A stretch of DNA of 36,360 nucleotides from JAVBJV01 sp031546815. GTDB lineage: Bacteria; Pseudomonadota; Alphaproteobacteria; Acetobacterales; Acetobacteraceae. The position numbers and the translations under genes were made by a program. Below the pieces are notes generated by a model. That model was not told where the DNA came from. It saw nothing but the letters and a program-made list of their open reading frames with translations, and made no database searches. The stretch's first letter is position 1. Every line of letters starts with the position of its first letter. The DNA is taken from the NCBI GenBank assembly GCA_031546815.1, contig JAVBJV010000047.1, forward strand, positions 1-36,360, in the 5' to 3' direction. This document shows, piece by piece, positions 33,221 through 36,360 of this stretch.

Positions 33221-33934
33221 ATGCGTATCGTTTGTCCCGCCTGCTCCGCCCAGTACGAAATTCCAGATCAGGCGATCCCTGCCTCGGGCACGGATGTGTG
33301 CTGTGCGGCATGCAAGGGCGTGTGGTTTGTCGCGGCCGCACCGGTGCAGGAAACGACCGCTCCGCCTGCTGTTGAACCGCTGCCGCCCGAAGAACCTGTG
33401 GCCGAGTTTGAACCCGTTATCGAAGATGCGCCTGTGGTGCAGGACGATCCGGTTATCGAAGCCCCGGCCGAGGATCCTCGCCCTACAGAGAACATCGCCG
33501 AACCCGAAGATCTGCCCGAACAGCCCACGCTGGCCGAAGCGGAACCAGAGCCTGAACCTGAGCCCGCGCCTGAGCCGGAAAGGCATACCGCTCCGGAACC
33601 TGAACCCGTGCCCGAACCGATCCCCGACGAGGTGATCGAGGACGTCGTCGTTCAGCCCGAACCGGAAAGACATACAGCGGCGGAAGCGACGACATTCGCC
33701 GCAACAATGGCGGCGACCGCTGCCAGCACGGCCACTGTTACGCCGCCTCTCGCGCAGGTGTCTCCGGAACGGATCGCGCCCCCGCCTCCCAAAAGCGGAC
33801 GCGGTGTCACCATCGCCTGGATCGTCAGCATTCTGCTGCTGGTATGCGCCATCGCGGCCTTCGTGATGTTCCGCGACGACATCATCAGTGCCTGGCCCGC
33901 CAGTGCGCGGCTGTATGCATGGCTGGGTCAGTAA
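33221..33934 (+). CDS. MJ0042-type zinc-ribbon membrane protein
   Basis: A 237-residue protein with three parts. First, an N-terminal zinc ribbon (MRIVCPACSAQYEIPDQAI, then VCCAACKGVWF) with Cys5, Cys8, Cys28 and Cys31 as ligands. Second, a disordered Glu/Pro linker of about 110 residues including runs of EPEPEP and two copies of PEPERHTA. Third, a membrane helix (TIAWIVSILLLVCAIAAFVMF, about 196-217) and a 20-residue tail. The ribbon should be cytosolic. Such proteins are common next to ftsE in Rhodospirillales and remain uncharacterised; a sensor or scaffold role near the divisome is speculation. ATG at 33221 has GGGGA 12 bases before it. Confidence 0.85.
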   Translation: MRIVCPACSAQYEIPDQAIPASGTDVCCAACKGVWFVAAAPVQETTAPPAVEPLPPEEPVAEFEPVIEDAPVVQDDPVIEAPAEDPRPTENIAEPEDLPEQPTLAEAEPEPEPEPAPEPERHTAPEPEPVPEPIPDEVIEDVVVQPEPERHTAAEATTFAATMAATAASTATVTPPLAQVSPERIAPPPPKSGRGVTIAWIVSILLLVCAIAAFVMFRDDIISAWPASARLYAWLGQ

Positions 33935-33987
33935 CCCGATAAATCCGCGCGCTGTCGACGGTGGTGCCATTCAAGGACCGATAGCGA

Positions 33988-34096
33988 AGCTGTGTCGAGA
34001 TTCAATTCAGGCTGAACTGAAAATGGTGCTTGTCGAGAACCGGCGCGCAAAGAAGTACCGTTTGCAGACCAGCCTGAACTGAATCTCAACACAGCT
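33988..34096. repeat. 109-bp fold-back element with 27-bp inverted arms
   Basis: The arms 33988-34014 and 34070-34096 match as inverted repeats over 25 of 27 bases, with outer ends AGCTGTGT and ACACAGCT (a C/T and an A/G difference inside). Inner parts still pair, for instance GGTGCTT (34025-34031) with AAGTACC (34053-34059), so the whole element folds into one long imperfect stem. The left arm also has its own dyad at 34001-34021 (TTCAATTCAG/CTGAACTGAA). It fills the space between the convergent zinc-ribbon and DUF4175 genes, and its right end overlaps the DUF4175 stop codon by 2 bases. I saw no clear target-site duplication. It reads like a MITE-type or intergenic palindromic repeat. Confidence 0.7.
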
Positions 34097-36360
34097 AAAA
34101 CCGCTTCAGTAGCCGGTCGATGTAATCCAGCTCCTGCGGTGGGCGTGTGCGGTCGGCGCCGCGGCGGCGCAGTTCTTCCTGGATGCTGCGCACACGCTGG
34201 TGCTCTGCCATGTCCGGTAATGTCACGCCGCTCTCGGCATCGTCCGGGCTGGTATCCGCCCCGGTTTCACGCCCCAGCGGGTCGCGTGTGCCCCCCTGAT
34301 CGCGCGATGAACGCCCGCCATTGCGATCGGCCTGCTGATTGCCGCGCTGCTGCGCACCTTCGCCACCCAACTGGGTTGCCATCTGGCGCGACATTTCGCG
34401 ACTACCCTGCAACAGCGCTTCCACCGCACGGCGCTGCGCTGCCTGGGCCGTCTCGTCCTGCCGCGCGGCCAGTGCCTCGGCCGCTTTCACCATGGCGCGC
34501 TCTGCATCGGACAGGTTCTGCGGGATCTCCCCCATCAGGTCGCTGTATTGCCGCATCACTTCACCCAGAGCACGCCGCAACGCGTGTTGCTGACGCAGAT
34601 CGACAGTCCGGTCGGGCACGGGGGGGGGCGATGCAACGCCCGGCATCCAAAAATCGGGCATGTCAGGGCGACCGCGCGTAAAACTGTTGTTCATCAGCTT
34701 CGCTTCGCGTTGCACCAGATCGTCCATCACGCTCATCTGCTGTTCGCCACGTTGACGACGCTCGGCATTGCGTTGTTGTTCGGGCGAGCCGCGCTGCTGC
34801 TGCAATAACTGATCCAGCAACGCCTCAAGCTCGGTCATCTGCCGTTCGGCATCTTCGGGGCGTCGCTCCTGCAGGGCGTCGCGCATTGCCTCCATGCGGC
34901 GATTCATCTCGCGCTGGGCTGCCGCATCGGGCGGGGTAGCGGCTTCCTGCTGCAGGGCTTCCAGATGGCGCGCGATGCTCGACCGCAATTCCTGCAACGC
35001 CTGCTGTGCTTCCCGCGCCGAGGCCGAGGGTGCTTCGTCGGGCTGTTGCATGGCCTGCAGAGCATCGCGCATCTGCGCGCGCGCATCCTCGAGCGCCTGT
35101 GCCGTGCGAGACGAAACCCCGTCCTCGATCCGCAGGGCCAGTTCCCACAACAGCACCTGCACATCGGCGATCGTCTCGTCCTCGTGCTCGTAGCGCAGCC
35201 GGGACTGCGCGACCTGCACGCCCAGATAAACCACGGCATCATCGGCATAGGCCGCTGGTGCCAGATTCACTTCGGCAAGCAGACGCGTGGCCGTTCGCCG
35301 GTTGGGGCGCACAGACAAGGTGCGCCGTATATCGATCAGCACACGCGCAACGGGATGTTCGAACGTGCGCTCGGGCAGATCGAACGCGACTTCATCGGAG
35401 ACGCCTTCGTGTCCGGCGGCATCACGCGCATGCAGGCGGGCAACAACGGGTAAACCGGCCCATGGGTGCGCGCTCAGATCGACCTGCATCGCGCCGTGAA
35501 TGTCGCGCGTGTTGCCCGATGGCAGCGGCACATCGATGAACAGGGGATCGTCGTCCTGCTTTTCCTGCAAATGCATTTCTACCGACAGGCCGACAACACC
35601 CCAGTCATCCGCAGCCCGCCATGGAAGGTTGAGCTTGAGGCTCCGCGTTGCCTGGTCGGGCACGGCGGGAAACATTGCGCGTGGTGCGGCATCTTCCTGC
35701 ACCGTCACGCGCCAGACCGTGCTGTTGCGTCGGCCCGACTGCACACTCAGCGTGACGCTGGCAGCCAGCGTCTGTTCAGCGGAGAAACTGTGTGCATCGA
35801 GCATCCGCATCTCGACCGGCTGCGTCCCCACATGCAGGGTCGGGGCTTCCGCGACCCCCGTCAGGCTGACCGACAAACGCGATCCCGCCGGGACCGAGAT
35901 ATTTCCACCGGCGGCATCCAGCAGCATCGGGGCCAGGCCGGTATAGGTGGGCGGCGCGATCCATGCTTCGAGCACCGGCGCTTCCGTCTGTAACGTCAGT
36001 GATGGGAAGAACGCCCGCTGCAGAACACGCGGTGTATCGCGCCCGACAATCACGAACGCCGCCACCAGCGACACCAGCAGCGCCGCACGTACGGCAAATG
36101 GATCGGCCGCCACCAGACCGGCGCGCGGCCAGCGCAAACGCAGCTGCCGCGCGCATTTCTGCAACCGCTCCAGATGCGCCTGCCAGAAACCGGGATCCCC
36201 GACGACAGGCCGGTCGGTCAGCATCTGCAAGGGGCGATGGGTCAGCCCGCTGTCGCGTTCCAGCCGACGGTCCGCCGCCGCGTTGCCGGGGATGCGGCAC
36301 CGGCGCAATCCGCGCCACAGCAGCACCGCGAACGCCACGGCGAGCACAGCCAGAACCGAC
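34095..36360 (-). CDS. DUF4175 (TIGR02302-like) protein, 5' end outside window
   Basis: The visible 754 residues run off the right window edge; the start and perhaps 80-100 residues are missing. Two hydrophobic segments lie at the N-terminal side (SVLAVLAVAFAVLLW at the edge and AALLVSLVAAFVIVG about 100 residues on). A beta-rich part with EAPVLEAWIAPPTYTGLAP, SVPAGSRLSVSLTG and APRAMFP follows, then a long helical, Gln/Arg/Ala-rich part (about 400-750) likely to form coiled coils, with QEEL-type and MRQYSDLMGEIPQNLSDAERAM segments. This architecture fits the alphaproteobacterial DUF4175/TIGR02302 family, whose role is unknown. A run of nine cytosines encodes SPPPVP near 34620-34628. Confidence 0.8.
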   Translation of the reverse strand, partial: SVLAVLAVAFAVLLWRGLRRCRIPGNAAADRRLERDSGLTHRPLQMLTDRPVVGDPGFWQAHLERLQKCARQLRLRWPRAGLVAADPFAVRAALLVSLVAAFVIVGRDTPRVLQRAFFPSLTLQTEAPVLEAWIAPPTYTGLAPMLLDAAGGNISVPAGSRLSVSLTGVAEAPTLHVGTQPVEMRMLDAHSFSAEQTLAASVTLSVQSGRRNSTVWRVTVQEDAAPRAMFPAVPDQATRSLKLNLPWRAADDWGVVGLSVEMHLQEKQDDDPLFIDVPLPSGNTRDIHGAMQVDLSAHPWAGLPVVARLHARDAAGHEGVSDEVAFDLPERTFEHPVARVLIDIRRTLSVRPNRRTATRLLAEVNLAPAAYADDAVVYLGVQVAQSRLRYEHEDETIADVQVLLWELALRIEDGVSSRTAQALEDARAQMRDALQAMQQPDEAPSASAREAQQALQELRSSIARHLEALQQEAATPPDAAAQREMNRRMEAMRDALQERRPEDAERQMTELEALLDQLLQQQRGSPEQQRNAERRQRGEQQMSVMDDLVQREAKLMNNSFTRGRPDMPDFWMPGVASPPPVPDRTVDLRQQHALRRALGEVMRQYSDLMGEIPQNLSDAERAMVKAAEALAARQDETAQAAQRRAVEALLQGSREMSRQMATQLGGEGAQQRGNQQADRNGGRSSRDQGGTRDPLGRETGADTSPDDAESGVTLPDMAEHQRVRSIQEELRRRGADRTRPPQELDYIDRLLKRF

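Noticed and set aside
33161..33970. 269-codon frame on the minus strand rich in RFGFR-type repeats
   Set aside because: Mirror of the Glu/Pro linker of the zinc-ribbon gene; repeats arise from that low-complexity coding sequence.
1..36360. Search by eye for tRNA genes, rRNA, CRISPR arrays, transposases and prophage genes
   Set aside because: None seen. The gaps are short and hold no cloverleaf-like or regularly spaced repeat; the only mobile-like signal is the fold-back at 33988-34096.

Overview
The window looks like ordinary chromosome from a GC-rich alphaproteobacterium, most likely Rhodospirillales/Acetobacterales. This is inferred from gene content and order: metX-metW, a chorismate mutase-hisC-tyrA run, a DUF2125 gene divergent from a ChaC-type cyclotransferase, ftsE-ftsX-ydcF-plsC divergent from an MJ0042 zinc-ribbon gene, and a DUF4175 (TIGR02302-like) protein. 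No rRNA, tRNA, CRISPR array, phage gene or transposase was seen. Coding density is very high and no gene-free stretch exceeds 300 bases.

Layout. 1-1714 (+): the 3' part of a DevC-type ABC permease and its DevA-type ATPase. 1766-2098 (-): a small lipoprotein. 2207-4525 (-): a solitary CoxL-type molybdopterin hydroxylase subunit. 4624-8973 (-): an RND efflux operon (adaptor, then pump) closed by a strong terminator. 9175-12948: a divergent pair of units, an SLC13/DASS anion transporter (-) and an HMG-CoA-lyase-type lyase plus class III CoA-transferase (+), which together look like uptake, activation and cleavage of a dicarboxylate. 13002-14498 (+): two tandem paralogous zinc-ribbon membrane proteins of unknown role. 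14488-17906 (-): a tightly coupled operon of a DDAH/arginine-deiminase-fold hydrolase, a GlcD-like FAD dehydrogenase and an MFS transporter. 17991-18767 (+): an HpcH/HpaI aldolase. 18798-21677 (-): metX, metW and a YeiH-family transporter. 21773-27855 (+): chorismate mutase with an extra domain, hisC, tyrA, then two large tandem membrane-anchored paralogs of unknown function. 27885-28196 (-): a small ACT-like protein. 28357-29421 (-): DUF2125. 29472-30059 (+): ChaC. 30177-33064 (-): ftsE, ftsX, ydcF, plsC. 33221-33934 (+): zinc-ribbon protein. 34095-36360 (-): DUF4175 protein, cut by the window end.

Most of the window is biosynthesis and housekeeping: methionine, phenylalanine/tyrosine, division/lipid and envelope genes. 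The parts least explained are the two tandem paralog pairs (13002-14498 and 24610-27855), the dicarboxylate module with dyads laid over its promoter, a 109-bp fold-back element at 33988-34096 with 27-bp near-perfect inverted arms, and possible RNA structure ahead of metX and between metX and metW. Every functional statement rests on motif recognition by eye; no database search was run.
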